A DNA stretch of 64,000 nt from UBA4416 sp048498515. Lineage in GTDB: Bacteria; Bacteroidota; Bacteroidia; B-17B0; Aurantibacillaceae. A program made the position numbers and the translations under genes. The stretch spans positions 62,001 through 126,000 of the forward strand of contig JBEHXV010000008.1 of the NCBI GenBank assembly GCA_048498515.1, read 5' to 3'. This document shows, piece by piece, positions 7,265 to 16,566 of the stretch. The notes beneath the pieces were generated by a model. That model searched no databases. It had not been told where the DNA came from and saw only the letters and a program-made list of their open reading frames with translations. Within the stretch, counting starts at the first letter, position 1, and every line of letters begins with the position of its first letter.

Positions 7265-10200
7265 ATGGAAACGACACCATACCAATCAAAACATAAAATT
7301 CGTATTGTAACCGCAGCAGCCTTGTTCGACGGGCACGATGCCGCCATTAATATCATGCGCCGCATCATCCAGTCGAGCGGGGCTGAGGTCATTCATTTAG
7401 GCCACGACCGCAGCGCCCAGGAAGTAGTGAACTGCGCCATACAGGAAGATGCCAATGCCATTGCTGTAACCAGCTACCAGGGAGGACATGTGGAATATTT
7501 TAAATACATGTACGACCTGTTGAAAGAACAGGGTTGCGAGCACATTAAATTGTTTGGCGGCGGCGGCGGCGTTATCCTTCCCGAAGAAATTGAAGAGCTG
7601 CATAAATATGGTATTACCCGCATTTATTCTCCCGATGATGGCCGTTCATTGGGTTTGCAGGGAATGATAAACGACCTGCTTCGCCAGTGCGATTATGCTA
7701 CGGGTACCAATTTAAACGGCGAGATCAAAAAGTTTGAGAAAAGAGATTTCAAATCCATTGCCAAGATCATTTCGGCTGCCGAGAATTTTAATGATGAAAA
7801 CACGAATGTGTTAAAAGACATTGAAGTTAAGGCCAAAGCATCGGTAACTCCTGTTTTAGGAATTACAGGTACAGGCGGGGCCGGAAAATCGAGCCTGGTG
7901 GATGAGCTGGTGCGCCGCTTTTTAATTGATTTTAAAGACAAACAAATTGCCATCATCTCGGTCGATCCGTCGAAACGTAAAACCGGCGGCGCTTTGCTGG
8001 GCGATAGGATCCGAATGAACGCGATCAAAAATGAGCGTGTGTATATGCGCTCACTGGCTACCCGCCAAAGCAACCTGGCCTTGAGCAAATATGTGCAGGA
8101 TGCGGTAAATGTGTGTAAAGCCGCTAATTTTGATTTGATCATTTTAGAAACTTCGGGTATCGGGCAATCGGATACCGAGATCATTGAGCACTCCAACATG
8201 AGCCTGTACGTGATGACGCCTGAGTATGGCGCTGCCACACAGCTCGAAAAAATTGACATGCTGGATTTTGCCGACATTATTGCCCTTAACAAATTTGACA
8301 AACGCGGCGCACTCGACGCCATTCGCGATGTGAAAAAGCAATACAAACGCAACCATAACTTGTGGGAAATTGCCGATGAGGACATTCCGGTTTATGGTAC
8401 CATTGCTTCACAGTTCAACGATCCGGGCATGAACCGCCTTTACAAGGCGGTAATGAATAAGATAGTAGAAAAAACTGGGAATAAGAACCTGAGCTCCGAC
8501 TTCCACATTACCGAAGAGATGAGCGAAAAAATCTACATCATTCCTCCTGCCAAAACACGTTATCTGTCCGAAATTTCTGAGAACAACCGCAGCTACGACC
8601 GAAAAGCGGACCAGCAGGCGGAAGTGGCGCAAAAACTATACGGCATTCAAAAATCCATCGAAACGATCTCCGAATCTAAAATGGATGACAAAGATCGCCT
8701 GGTAAAAGGTTTGCAGGAAGCCTTTGAAAAAACAAAGCTCGACCTTGACCCGCATAATTTAAAATTGATTGAAGGCTGGGACGAGAAAAAGAAATTATTC
8801 AGCAACGAGTTTTATGAGTTTAAAGTGCGCGACAAGATATTGAAGATCGCTACGCATTATGAATCCTTATCACACACCCAGGTGCCAAAAATTGCCTCGC
8901 CAAAATACAATGCCTGGGGCGATATTTTGAAATGGAACCTGCAGGAAAATTTCCCTGGCGATTTCCCTTACACAGCCGGTATTTATCCATTTAAGCGTGA
9001 AGGCGAAGACCCAACGCGTATGTTTGCCGGCGAAGGTGGGCCCGAAAGGACCAACAAGCGTTTCCATTACGTGAGCAAAGGCTTGCCGGCTGCGCGTTTA
9101 AGCACGGCGTTTGACAGTGTTACTTTATACGGTAACGATCCTGATTACCGTCCGGACATTTATGGTAAAATTGGCAACTCGGGCGTGAGCATTTGCTGCC
9201 TGGATGATGCCAAGAAACTGTACAGTGGCTTTAACCTGGCCGATCCAAAAACATCGGTATCCATGACCATTAATGGTCCTGCGCCAACCATTGCGGCTTT
9301 CTTTATGAATGCGGCCATCGATCAGCAATGTGAGATCTACATCAAGGAAAATAAACTAGAAAAAGAGGTTGAAAAGAAAATAGCCGACATCTATAAAGCC
9401 AAAGGAACGGTGCGTCCAACCTACCAGGGCGACTTGCCTGATGGCAATAACGGTTTGGGCCTTATGCTTTTGGGCGTTACCGGCGACATGGTATTGCCTA
9501 AGGATGTGTATGATAAAATAAAGGCAAGCACCCTATCGCAGGTGCGAGGCACGGTGCAAGCCGATATTTTGAAGGAAGACCAGGCACAGAATACCTGTAT
9601 TTTTAGTACAGAATTCAGCTTAAGGGTAATGGGCGATGTGCAGCAATACTTTATTGATAAAAAAGTACGTAATTTTTATTCGGTATCCATTAGCGGTTAC
9701 CATATAGCCGAAGCGGGCGCCAATCCTATTTCGCAATTGGCCTTTACCCTGGCAAACGGCTTTACCTTTGTGGAGTATTACCTGAGCCGTGGCATGCACA
9801 TTGATGATTTCGCGCCGAACCTGTCTTTCTTCTTTAGTAACGGAATTGATCCCGAGTATTCTGTGATTGGCCGCGTAAGCCGCCGTATCTGGAGTAAGGC
9901 CATGAAATACCGCTACAGTGGAAACGAAAGAAGCCAGATGTTGAAATACCACATTCAAACATCAGGACGTTCGCTCCACGCCCAGGAAATTGATTTTAAT
10001 GATATTCGTACTACCCTGCAGGCATTATACGCCATTTACGACAACTGTAATTCGCTTCATACCAATGCTTATGATGAAGCCATTACTACACCAACTGAAG
10101 AATCGGTACGTCGTGCCATGGCCATTCAGTTAATCATTAACCGCGAGCTGGGTTTAGCTAAAAATGAAAATCCATTACAAGGCTCTTTCATCATTGAGGA

Positions 10201-10645
10201 ATTAACCGACCTGGTGGAGGAAGCGGTATTGACTGAATTTGACCGCATCTCGGAACGTGGCGGCGTATTGGGCGCTATGGAAACCATGTACCAGCGCGGA
10301 CAAATACAGGAAGAAAGCCTGTACTACGAAACACTGAAACATACGGGTGAGTATCCAATCATTGGTGTTAATACATTCCTTTCAAGCAAAGGTAGTCCAA
10401 CGGTTATTCCAAGAGAAGTGATCCGTTCAACAACCGAGGAAAAAGAATACCAGATCACCATGCTGGGCGAGTTGCATAAAACTCATAAAGACAAGTATGA
10501 TGAGATGGTGCACAAGCTTCAAACCGCGGCCATTCAAAATAAAAATATTTTTAATGAACTGATGGAAGCGGTGAAATACATGTCGCTTGGGCAAATTACA
10601 AAATGCCTGTTTGAGGTGGGTGGCCAGTACCGAAGGAATATGTAG
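7265..10645 (+). CDS. icmF: Fused isobutyryl-CoA mutase (IcmF), adenosylcobalamin-dependent
   Basis: A 1126-residue three-part protein. The N-terminal cobalamin-binding domain (about 10-145) has D-G-H-D-A-A with His24 as lower axial ligand. A MeaB-type GTPase chaperone domain (about 195-430) has the P-loop G-T-G-G-A-G-K-S at 202-209 and an N-K-x-D motif (ALNKFDKRG). The mutase catalytic domain (about 540-1126) includes Y-T-A-G-I-Y-P-F and the R-M-F-A-G-E-G-G-P-E-R stretch. This B12/G-protein/mutase order is diagnostic of IcmF, which interconverts isobutyryl-CoA and n-butyryl-CoA, and related acyl-CoAs in some members. Methylmalonyl-CoA mutase has a different domain order. The length is normal and the protein is cytoplasmic. 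Confidence 0.93.
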   Translation: METTPYQSKHKIRIVTAAALFDGHDAAINIMRRIIQSSGAEVIHLGHDRSAQEVVNCAIQEDANAIAVTSYQGGHVEYFKYMYDLLKEQGCEHIKLFGGGGGVILPEEIEELHKYGITRIYSPDDGRSLGLQGMINDLLRQCDYATGTNLNGEIKKFEKRDFKSIAKIISAAENFNDENTNVLKDIEVKAKASVTPVLGITGTGGAGKSSLVDELVRRFLIDFKDKQIAIISVDPSKRKTGGALLGDRIRMNAIKNERVYMRSLATRQSNLALSKYVQDAVNVCKAANFDLIILETSGIGQSDTEIIEHSNMSLYVMTPEYGAATQLEKIDMLDFADIIALNKFDKRGALDAIRDVKKQYKRNHNLWEIADEDIPVYGTIASQFNDPGMNRLYKAVMNKIVEKTGNKNLSSDFHITEEMSEKIYIIPPAKTRYLSEISENNRSYDRKADQQAEVAQKLYGIQKSIETISESKMDDKDRLVKGLQEAFEKTKLDLDPHNLKLIEGWDEKKKLFSNEFYEFKVRDKILKIATHYESLSHTQVPKIASPKYNAWGDILKWNLQENFPGDFPYTAGIYPFKREGEDPTRMFAGEGGPERTNKRFHYVSKGLPAARLSTAFDSVTLYGNDPDYRPDIYGKIGNSGVSICCLDDAKKLYSGFNLADPKTSVSMTINGPAPTIAAFFMNAAIDQQCEIYIKENKLEKEVEKKIADIYKAKGTVRPTYQGDLPDGNNGLGLMLLGVTGDMVLPKDVYDKIKASTLSQVRGTVQADILKEDQAQNTCIFSTEFSLRVMGDVQQYFIDKKVRNFYSVSISGYHIAEAGANPISQLAFTLANGFTFVEYYLSRGMHIDDFAPNLSFFFSNGIDPEYSVIGRVSRRIWSKAMKYRYSGNERSQMLKYHIQTSGRSLHAQEIDFNDIRTTLQALYAIYDNCNSLHTNAYDEAITTPTEESVRRAMAIQLIINRELGLAKNENPLQGSFIIEELTDLVEEAVLTEFDRISERGGVLGAMETMYQRGQIQEESLYYETLKHTGEYPIIGVNTFLSSKGSPTVIPREVIRSTTEEKEYQITMLGELHKTHKDKYDEMVHKLQTAAIQNKNIFNELMEAVKYMSLGQITKCLFEVGGQYRRNM

Positions 10646-10650
10646 TATTG

Positions 10651-12186
10651 ATGAAGTATTTCTTTTTTATTATTTGTACTGTTTTTTTCGTTGCGGGTTC
10701 CTATTCGCAAAACGGAGAGGATTCGGTTTACATTGCAACCAGCCCGGTAAAAATAGTTGCCCATACCGACTCCAGCATTTTCTTATTGACGAAAAAAAGG
10801 AAACATAGCGACAGGCAATGGGATTTTTATATTTCGAAGCATACGGCCTATAAAAAATCGGTTGATTTTGATACATGCCTGGCCTTTGGCTCCTTGTTTA
10901 ATGGAAAGTTTAACCCTGATATTTTCAACTATTCGGCTTTACAATGTAATAACAACCTGGTGATCTTGTTTGACGCGGTTATTTCAGGTAAAAAAACCTT
11001 GCTAGGCAAGATCATTGATTTTAACGGGAAGGTATCGGGCGCGTTTAAAATTGATGAAACAAATCTTAACGATCCAAACATGAGCGATTGTAAGTATCTG
11101 TATTCGCTTACTTCAAAAAAAGACATTCTTGTAACTGTGCGAAGGACCTACAGGAGCGGGTACCAACGGGATAAATGCCTGTTGCTAAATTCCCGGCTCA
11201 TAAAAATTTGGGAGTATGAGTTGCCAAAAATAAACGCGCTTAAGGAAGTGAATGTTGTGGCTTATGCCTATGGCACCGATCAATTGATATACTATACAAT
11301 GGATGGAACAAACATGGCGGGCCACCAATGGTCCATCAACAGCCATCCTGCCGATACCATTATCAAAAGGGCGGTTGCGGGGCTCAAGTATGATTTAAAA
11401 GTGAGAAAAGACAGCCTTCAACTTTTATTTGTAACACCGTCGAAACAGGAAAGTAAAGTGGTAAAGATCTATTGGCCGTATCAAAACCTGCCGGTTGTTA
11501 CGTCGCTTTCAGCGTCTCATGTGCTACTTTATAACCTTGTGGATATTGATGACGAAAAATTTGTATTGCCTGCAAAAAAGGCTATTTATTACAAACGGGT
11601 TGATATAAAGAATAATAAAGTATTATATGATAGCCTCATGCCTTTAAATAACCATATTCAAAATAGCTTAACCTATTTAAGCATGGCGCAAACCGACAGG
11701 CCAACTTCAAAACCATTTATGCTCATTTCGGAAAAACTGGTGGACGGGAAAGTGGTGTCACTTTTCAGGCATGCTATTTACGAAGACTCGGAGCTGATGG
11801 TGAGTAGTTTTGATATTGTAAACAATGAATTTAATTGGGTAAATTTTATTCCCAGGAAATTGAGCACAAAGAAAGAGAACCTGGATGTATTTGTTTTTAA
11901 TTATGCTAACCGCACGCTTAACCTTGGATTTTATGAGAATAAAGAAAATTTCGCCATGCCCATTGAACAATACAGGCACCGCAAATACATACCGGCCCGT
12001 ACCTTTGCCGGATCAAATTTTATATCCGTATCAATTTTGGCTGATGGAACCATGAAAAAACAAATAGCCGACGAAACAACCGAAGAATTTTTATTTCCAT
12101 GGTTTGCCGGAGATGGTATTGCAAACACACATTTCTTTGAAAGCTACCGCTTATTACCGGTTGGCTTTTTATATAAAACCCCATAA
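10651..12186 (+). CDS. Exported protein of unknown function
   Basis: A 511-residue protein with a clear signal peptide (MKYFFFIICTVFFVAGSYSQ, cleavage after about residue 19) and no other membrane segment. I recognise no family. The mature part is rich in beta-strand-like alternation, Lys and Tyr, and lacks the C-terminal pattern of type IX cargo. It starts 5 bp after the icmF stop; I chose ATG 10651 over the TTG three bases earlier. The closeness suggests co-transcription with icmF, but no functional link is visible. Periplasm or outer membrane is the likely location. Confidence 0.75.
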   Translation: MKYFFFIICTVFFVAGSYSQNGEDSVYIATSPVKIVAHTDSSIFLLTKKRKHSDRQWDFYISKHTAYKKSVDFDTCLAFGSLFNGKFNPDIFNYSALQCNNNLVILFDAVISGKKTLLGKIIDFNGKVSGAFKIDETNLNDPNMSDCKYLYSLTSKKDILVTVRRTYRSGYQRDKCLLLNSRLIKIWEYELPKINALKEVNVVAYAYGTDQLIYYTMDGTNMAGHQWSINSHPADTIIKRAVAGLKYDLKVRKDSLQLLFVTPSKQESKVVKIYWPYQNLPVVTSLSASHVLLYNLVDIDDEKFVLPAKKAIYYKRVDIKNNKVLYDSLMPLNNHIQNSLTYLSMAQTDRPTSKPFMLISEKLVDGKVVSLFRHAIYEDSELMVSSFDIVNNEFNWVNFIPRKLSTKKENLDVFVFNYANRTLNLGFYENKENFAMPIEQYRHRKYIPARTFAGSNFISVSILADGTMKKQIADETTEEFLFPWFAGDGIANTHFFESYRLLPVGFLYKTP

Positions 12187-12245
12187 GGCCTTACCGTCAA
12201 CTGTTCCTGGTAAATTGTTTTAGTAATAATACCAATTATTCGGCC

Positions 12246-12280
12246 TTTGGTCGAACCATTTTATTTTTTACCTAATTTTG
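12246..12280 (+). promoter_or_regulatory. Candidate Bacteroidota promoter
   Basis: A -33-like TTTG at 12246-12249 and a perfect -7 box TAATTTTG at 12273-12280, with a 23-base spacer at the long end of the usual range. The ATG of the SRPBCC gene follows at 12304. Confidence 0.45.
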
Positions 12281-12303
12281 TAGAAACATTAAACTAAAAA
12301 CCT

Positions 12304-13296
12304 ATGAAAAAAATTCTTTACATCTTAATTGGATTGGTAGTTGTCTATTTAATCCTGTGCTTATGCGGCGCATCGTCTGTTAAGGTCGAACGCTCTATAC
12401 AGATCAATGCTTCTGCAGATATGGTAAGGTCAAAAATTGTTGATCTGAAATTCTTTCATGAGAGCTGGAGCCCCTGGACAGAAAAAGACCCTAACATGAC
12501 CGTTACTTATTCGGGTGAAACCGGGAAAGAAGGTAATTCCATGTCGTGGGTGAGCGATAACAAGGAAGTTGGTAAAGGAACCATGACTTACAAAGGAACT
12601 CATGGCGATACGATTGTAGAATCCTTATATTTTGATGGGCAGGGCGAAGCGCAGATCTTTCACATTGTAAGCGCTGAAGGGACAGGCTGCAAAGTATCGT
12701 GGGTTATGCAAAATACAGTTCCTTTCCCATTCAGGGCCATGATGTTGTTTATGAACATTGACAAAATGGTGGGACCTGATTTTGAAAAAGGATTGGCCAA
12801 GTTAAAATCGGTGATGGAAGCAATGCCCGTTGCTAAAGCTTACGATATAAAGGAACTGAACTGGGATGCCAAAACCTATTACGGCAAAGGCGATAAGTTG
12901 AGATTCAATGATCTTGCCGCGTTCTTCGGAGAAAATTACCCTAAAATAGGTGAGGAGCTTGCAAAAATTAAAGTAAACCCTATTGGGCAGCCAAAGGCCA
13001 TCTATTTTACGTTTGATGAAAAGACAATGGTAACGGATGTGGCCGCCGTAATGGAAGTGCCTAACGGAACAAAAGTGAAGGATTTCCAAAAATTTGAAAC
13101 GCCGGCTGCCAAAGTGCTGCATGTTGAATACTACGGCGATTATGGCAAATCAATGGAAGCGCATTACGCCATAGGAAATTACATGAAAGAAAAAGGACTG
13201 GTACAAAACATGGTGATAGAGGAATATGTAACCGATCCAATGACAGAAAAAGACACGGCAAAATGGCTTACCAATATTTATTACTTAATAAAATAA
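12304..13296 (+). CDS. SRPBCC-domain / GyrI-like effector-binding protein
   Basis: A 330-residue protein with an N-terminal hydrophobic segment (residues 5-25), an SRPBCC (START-like) fold at about 30-170 recognisable by V-E-R-S-I-Q-I-N-A and W-S-P-W motifs, and a GyrI/AraC-effector-binding-like domain at about 180-330 containing E-Y-Y-G-D-Y and an I-E-E-Y-V-T-D-P end. Both folds bind small hydrophobic or amphipathic molecules; the ligand is unknown. It stands alone between its own promoter-like boxes and the terminator at 13321. Confidence 0.8.
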   Translation: MKKILYILIGLVVVYLILCLCGASSVKVERSIQINASADMVRSKIVDLKFFHESWSPWTEKDPNMTVTYSGETGKEGNSMSWVSDNKEVGKGTMTYKGTHGDTIVESLYFDGQGEAQIFHIVSAEGTGCKVSWVMQNTVPFPFRAMMLFMNIDKMVGPDFEKGLAKLKSVMEAMPVAKAYDIKELNWDAKTYYGKGDKLRFNDLAAFFGENYPKIGEELAKIKVNPIGQPKAIYFTFDEKTMVTDVAAVMEVPNGTKVKDFQKFETPAAKVLHVEYYGDYGKSMEAHYAIGNYMKEKGLVQNMVIEEYVTDPMTEKDTAKWLTNIYYLIK

Positions 13297-13320
13297 TCAG
13301 TTGTAACACTATCATTAAAG

Positions 13321-13348
13321 ATCCCGGCAAATCAGCCGGGATTTTTTG
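13321..13348 (+). terminator. Rho-independent terminator after the SRPBCC gene
   Basis: Perfect 8-bp stem ATCCCGGC / GCCGGGAT with loop AAATCA, followed by a run of six T residues. Confidence 0.9.
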
Positions 13349-13406
13349 TTTTTTGATTGCACAATATGTTGTACATTCATAGGTGTCATTTTGGGTAAAT
13401 AATTTT

Positions 13407-14468
13407 ATGAAAAAAACCGGTTTAAGGCTATGCATCTTATTGTTGCTGTTTTCATCAGCAATTGAACTTCATGCGCAGCTAGACTCGCTGAGCAAGGGAT
13501 CGCTTTTTAAAAAACACCTTTCGTTCAGCGATACGTTTTTTGGTAACGAAGACATGTACCAGGTGTGTTACCCCAAGGATCACCGATCGGTTTTTATTTT
13601 CATTATTGTTTTTTCCATTTCAACCTTTGTTCTTGGCCTGCTGGTTATTTATATCAAAGCCAGCTCTAATAAAAAACTGAAAGAGAAAAACTCAATTATT
13701 GAAGAGCAGAACAAGGACCTGATTGATAGCATTAATTACTCACAACGTATTCAGCAAGCCATTTTACCTGATAAGCGAACAGAGGAAGCGGTGTTGCAAA
13801 ACGGTTTTGTGCTCTACAAACCTAAACACATTGTGAGTGGCGATTGTTATTGGCTTCACAAACAGGAACACCTGCTTTATATGGCAGTAATTGATTGTAC
13901 CGGCCATGGCGTACCGGGAGCATTACTTACCATGCTAGCCTATAACGCTATTAATAAGGCTGTACTTGAAAAAGAATTAATTGATCCCACTTTAATACTG
14001 GACAGTATGAATACGGATGTAAAAGCAGCATTGAAGCAAAATAAAAACAATACCATACAGGATAGCATGGAAGTGGCAATTGCATGTTTAAACGTTCAAA
14101 GCAACCAACTGTTGTTTTCAGGAGCAAACTTGTCGCTCACCCTGATCCACAACGGAGAGCTAACGATTATAAACGGCGGAAAATGCTCCGTAGGTTCGGT
14201 ACAGGAAAGCGTGATTGAATTGCCTAAAACACATACCTTAAACCTGGTAAGTGGCGATTGTTTTTACCTGTATTCCGATGGTTATGCCGATCAGTTTGGT
14301 GGCGAAAAAGGAAAAAAATTCAAATACAAGCAACTGGAAAACCTTTTAAAGGCAGCCTGTCATAAAAATCCGTCAGAGCAAAAAGCATTATTGGGCGAAA
14401 GCTTCGAGCGCTGGCGGGGCAACCTTGAGCAGGTAGACGATGTAACAGTTATAGGACTCAAAATATAA
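13407..14468 (+). CDS. SpoIIE/PP2C-type phosphatase, membrane-anchored (paralogue 1)
   Basis: A 353-residue protein with a signal-like N terminus, a membrane segment at about 60-82 (FIFIIVFSISTFVLGLLVIY), a coiled-coil linker at about 92-125 ending R-I-Q-Q-A-I-L-P, and a SpoIIE-type PP2C domain to the C terminus. D-C-T-G-H-G and S-D-G-Y-A-D-Q-F-G-G carry expected metal ligands, and the end W-x-G-N-L-E-Q-V-D-D-V matches its two paralogues. Two motifs differ: S-G-D-C-Y-W instead of S-G-D-F-Y-W, and D-S-M-E instead of D-G-M-D. ATG 13407 is preferred to GTG 13383 because it gives a normal leader. It probably dephosphorylates Ser/Thr on an anti-sigma antagonist or similar partner. Confidence 0.88.
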   Translation: MKKTGLRLCILLLLFSSAIELHAQLDSLSKGSLFKKHLSFSDTFFGNEDMYQVCYPKDHRSVFIFIIVFSISTFVLGLLVIYIKASSNKKLKEKNSIIEEQNKDLIDSINYSQRIQQAILPDKRTEEAVLQNGFVLYKPKHIVSGDCYWLHKQEHLLYMAVIDCTGHGVPGALLTMLAYNAINKAVLEKELIDPTLILDSMNTDVKAALKQNKNNTIQDSMEVAIACLNVQSNQLLFSGANLSLTLIHNGELTIINGGKCSVGSVQESVIELPKTHTLNLVSGDCFYLYSDGYADQFGGEKGKKFKYKQLENLLKAACHKNPSEQKALLGESFERWRGNLEQVDDVTVIGLKI

Positions 14469-14520
14469 TTCTTTAAAGCAATTGTCCCTGTAAATAATAT
14501 ATGTAATTTTATTACATATT

Positions 14521-16566
14521 ATGTATTTGTTGAGAAAAGCATTCGTAATTTTTTTAGTAAGCAGTTGCTTTAGTGGCATCTCACAACAGCAATTGTTTGA
14601 TCGGTACAACGATTCGGCCAACGCCAATAAAAAGATCAGTTACGTTAAAGCAAAACTATTTATCGATTCGGCACTGGCAATTGCTAAAAAAAGTAACACG
14701 AGCGAGTTGCTGGCACGCGCGTATAATACCATGGGTATTATTGATGAAAGCAACGGCAAGTACACCAGCGCTATGGAATACTATGCCGAAGCGGAAAAAT
14801 ATGCTTTATTGCTGCCAGACAAGACCATTCTGGCAAAAGTATATAATAACCAGGGCATCAGCCTTGAGCGCTTAGGGGATTTTCACAAATCGTTGGCGCG
14901 GCACTTTAAGGCCCTCGCTATTCGCGAAAAATTACCCGATCAGAAAGAGCTGGCAGTAAGCCATCAGAACATTGCGGTAACGTATTACAATTTGGGAACT
15001 ACTTCCGAGCTGATTAACCATTCCATCATCGCCATTAAGATTGCCGAAAAGTTGAAGGACTATAAATTCCTGGGAGAGCTTTACAGTAATTTAGGCGTTG
15101 GTTATTTTAATACTTACCAGGATAGTTTAGCGTTAAAATCGTATCGGATGGGCTTGAAATACAGTACACAGGCAAACGATGCGGCCTCCATGGCATCAGC
15201 CTATATTAATATCGGTAATTTTTACCTGGACCTCGGGTATCCTGCCAAAGCAATGGAAGCGCTTAAGAACTCCTTATCCATAAAAGACCTTTCGAATTCC
15301 GAAAAATACATCGACATTAATAACAACCTGGCTTCGGTGTTTGAGAGATTGAACCGTCCCGACTCTGCCATTCATTATTACAACATAGCCTTAAAGCAGG
15401 CACAGGCCAGTAATTACAAGCCCAAGATATTGGATGTATACCGAAACCTTCGGATGTTTTATTTCAGGAAAAACGATTTCAAAAAATCGTACGACTATCT
15501 TGACAAATACCTGCGGCTTAAGGAAGAAATATTGAATGAGAAGAATTTAAAAAACATAGCCGAACTGGAAACTGTTTATAAAACAGAACAACAGGCTCAA
15601 AAAATTGCTTTGCTGAACAGTGCCAATGAGATGGAGCAACAAAAGAACAGGAGTAGCCGATTGCTGCTTATCATTAGTTTAATTTGTTTATTATGCGTGT
15701 GTTTAGCAGCCATTAGCTTTTACAAAAACTACAGGAATAAAAAGCGCGACAACCTCCTATTGATTGACAAGAACACACAAATTGAAGAGCAAAAGGAGAT
15801 CCTGGCCGAAAAAAACAAGGAGATTCTGGATAGCATTACCTATGCCAAGCGGCTTCAGCAAGCCATATTGCCTCCGCAAAGCTACATTGACCGCTATTTT
15901 CCGGATAATTTTGTGTTGTATAAGCCTAAGGACATTGTTGCGGGCGATTTTTACTGGATGCATGTATCGGGCGACATGAAGTACATGGCCGCTGCTGATA
16001 GCACCGGCCATGGTGTGCCTGGCGCCATGGTGAGCATTGTATGCAGTAACGCGTTGGATAAAGCGGTAAAGGAATTTAAGCTAACAGATACCGGGAAAAT
16101 ACTAGACAAAACCCGTGAACTGGTTTTGGAAACCTTTGAAAAAAGCACAAATGATGTAAAGGACGGCATGGATATTTCGCTGCTTTGTGTCGATACAAAA
16201 CGCTCAAAAATATACTGGAGTGGCGCCAACAATAAATTGTGCTATGTACAAGATAAAACAGTGCTGGATGTGCGGGCCGACAAACAACCCATAGGAAAAG
16301 TGGATGTGGTGGAACCCTTTACCACACATGAACTTGATTATAAAGCCGGAACGGTTTTTTACCTGGTTACGGATGGTTTTGCCGATCAGTTTGGCGGGGA
16401 TAAAGGCAAAAAATTTAAGCATAAGCAATTACAGGAAACACTTTTAGCACTATCAGAATTACCTATGCCGCAACAACACGATCGTTTAAACGATGCGTTC
16501 GAAAAATGGAAAGGTAAGTTGGATCAGATAGACGATGTGACGATTATCGGCATTAAACTTAGTTAG
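14521..16566 (+). CDS. TPR-containing SpoIIE/PP2C-type phosphatase (paralogue 2)
   Basis: A 681-residue protein with a signal peptide (MYLLRKAFVIFLVSSCFSGIS), six or so tetratricopeptide repeats at about 50-345, a membrane segment at about 379-399 (LLLIISLICLLCVCLAAISF), a coiled-coil linker with Y-A-K-R-L-Q-Q-A-I-L-P, and the PP2C domain at about 460-681. Key motifs S-G-H-G-V-P-G-A-type (STGHGVPGA), K-D-G-M-D-I and D-G-F-A-D-Q-F-G-G are intact. The layout suggests a periplasmic TPR sensor controlling a cytoplasmic phosphatase. It lies 52 bp after paralogue 1, probably in the same transcript. Its stop codon overlaps the convergent aroB stop by 4 bp. Confidence 0.9.
   Translation: MYLLRKAFVIFLVSSCFSGISQQQLFDRYNDSANANKKISYVKAKLFIDSALAIAKKSNTSELLARAYNTMGIIDESNGKYTSAMEYYAEAEKYALLLPDKTILAKVYNNQGISLERLGDFHKSLARHFKALAIREKLPDQKELAVSHQNIAVTYYNLGTTSELINHSIIAIKIAEKLKDYKFLGELYSNLGVGYFNTYQDSLALKSYRMGLKYSTQANDAASMASAYINIGNFYLDLGYPAKAMEALKNSLSIKDLSNSEKYIDINNNLASVFERLNRPDSAIHYYNIALKQAQASNYKPKILDVYRNLRMFYFRKNDFKKSYDYLDKYLRLKEEILNEKNLKNIAELETVYKTEQQAQKIALLNSANEMEQQKNRSSRLLLIISLICLLCVCLAAISFYKNYRNKKRDNLLLIDKNTQIEEQKEILAEKNKEILDSITYAKRLQQAILPPQSYIDRYFPDNFVLYKPKDIVAGDFYWMHVSGDMKYMAAADSTGHGVPGAMVSIVCSNALDKAVKEFKLTDTGKILDKTRELVLETFEKSTNDVKDGMDISLLCVDTKRSKIYWSGANNKLCYVQDKTVLDVRADKQPIGKVDVVEPFTTHELDYKAGTVFYLVTDGFADQFGGDKGKKFKHKQLQETLLALSELPMPQQHDRLNDAFEKWKGKLDQIDDVTIIGIKLS

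Noticed and set aside
7693..8385. Long minus-strand frame within icmF
   Set aside because: It is the shadow of the GTPase-domain codons in another frame; low-complexity composition and no domain.
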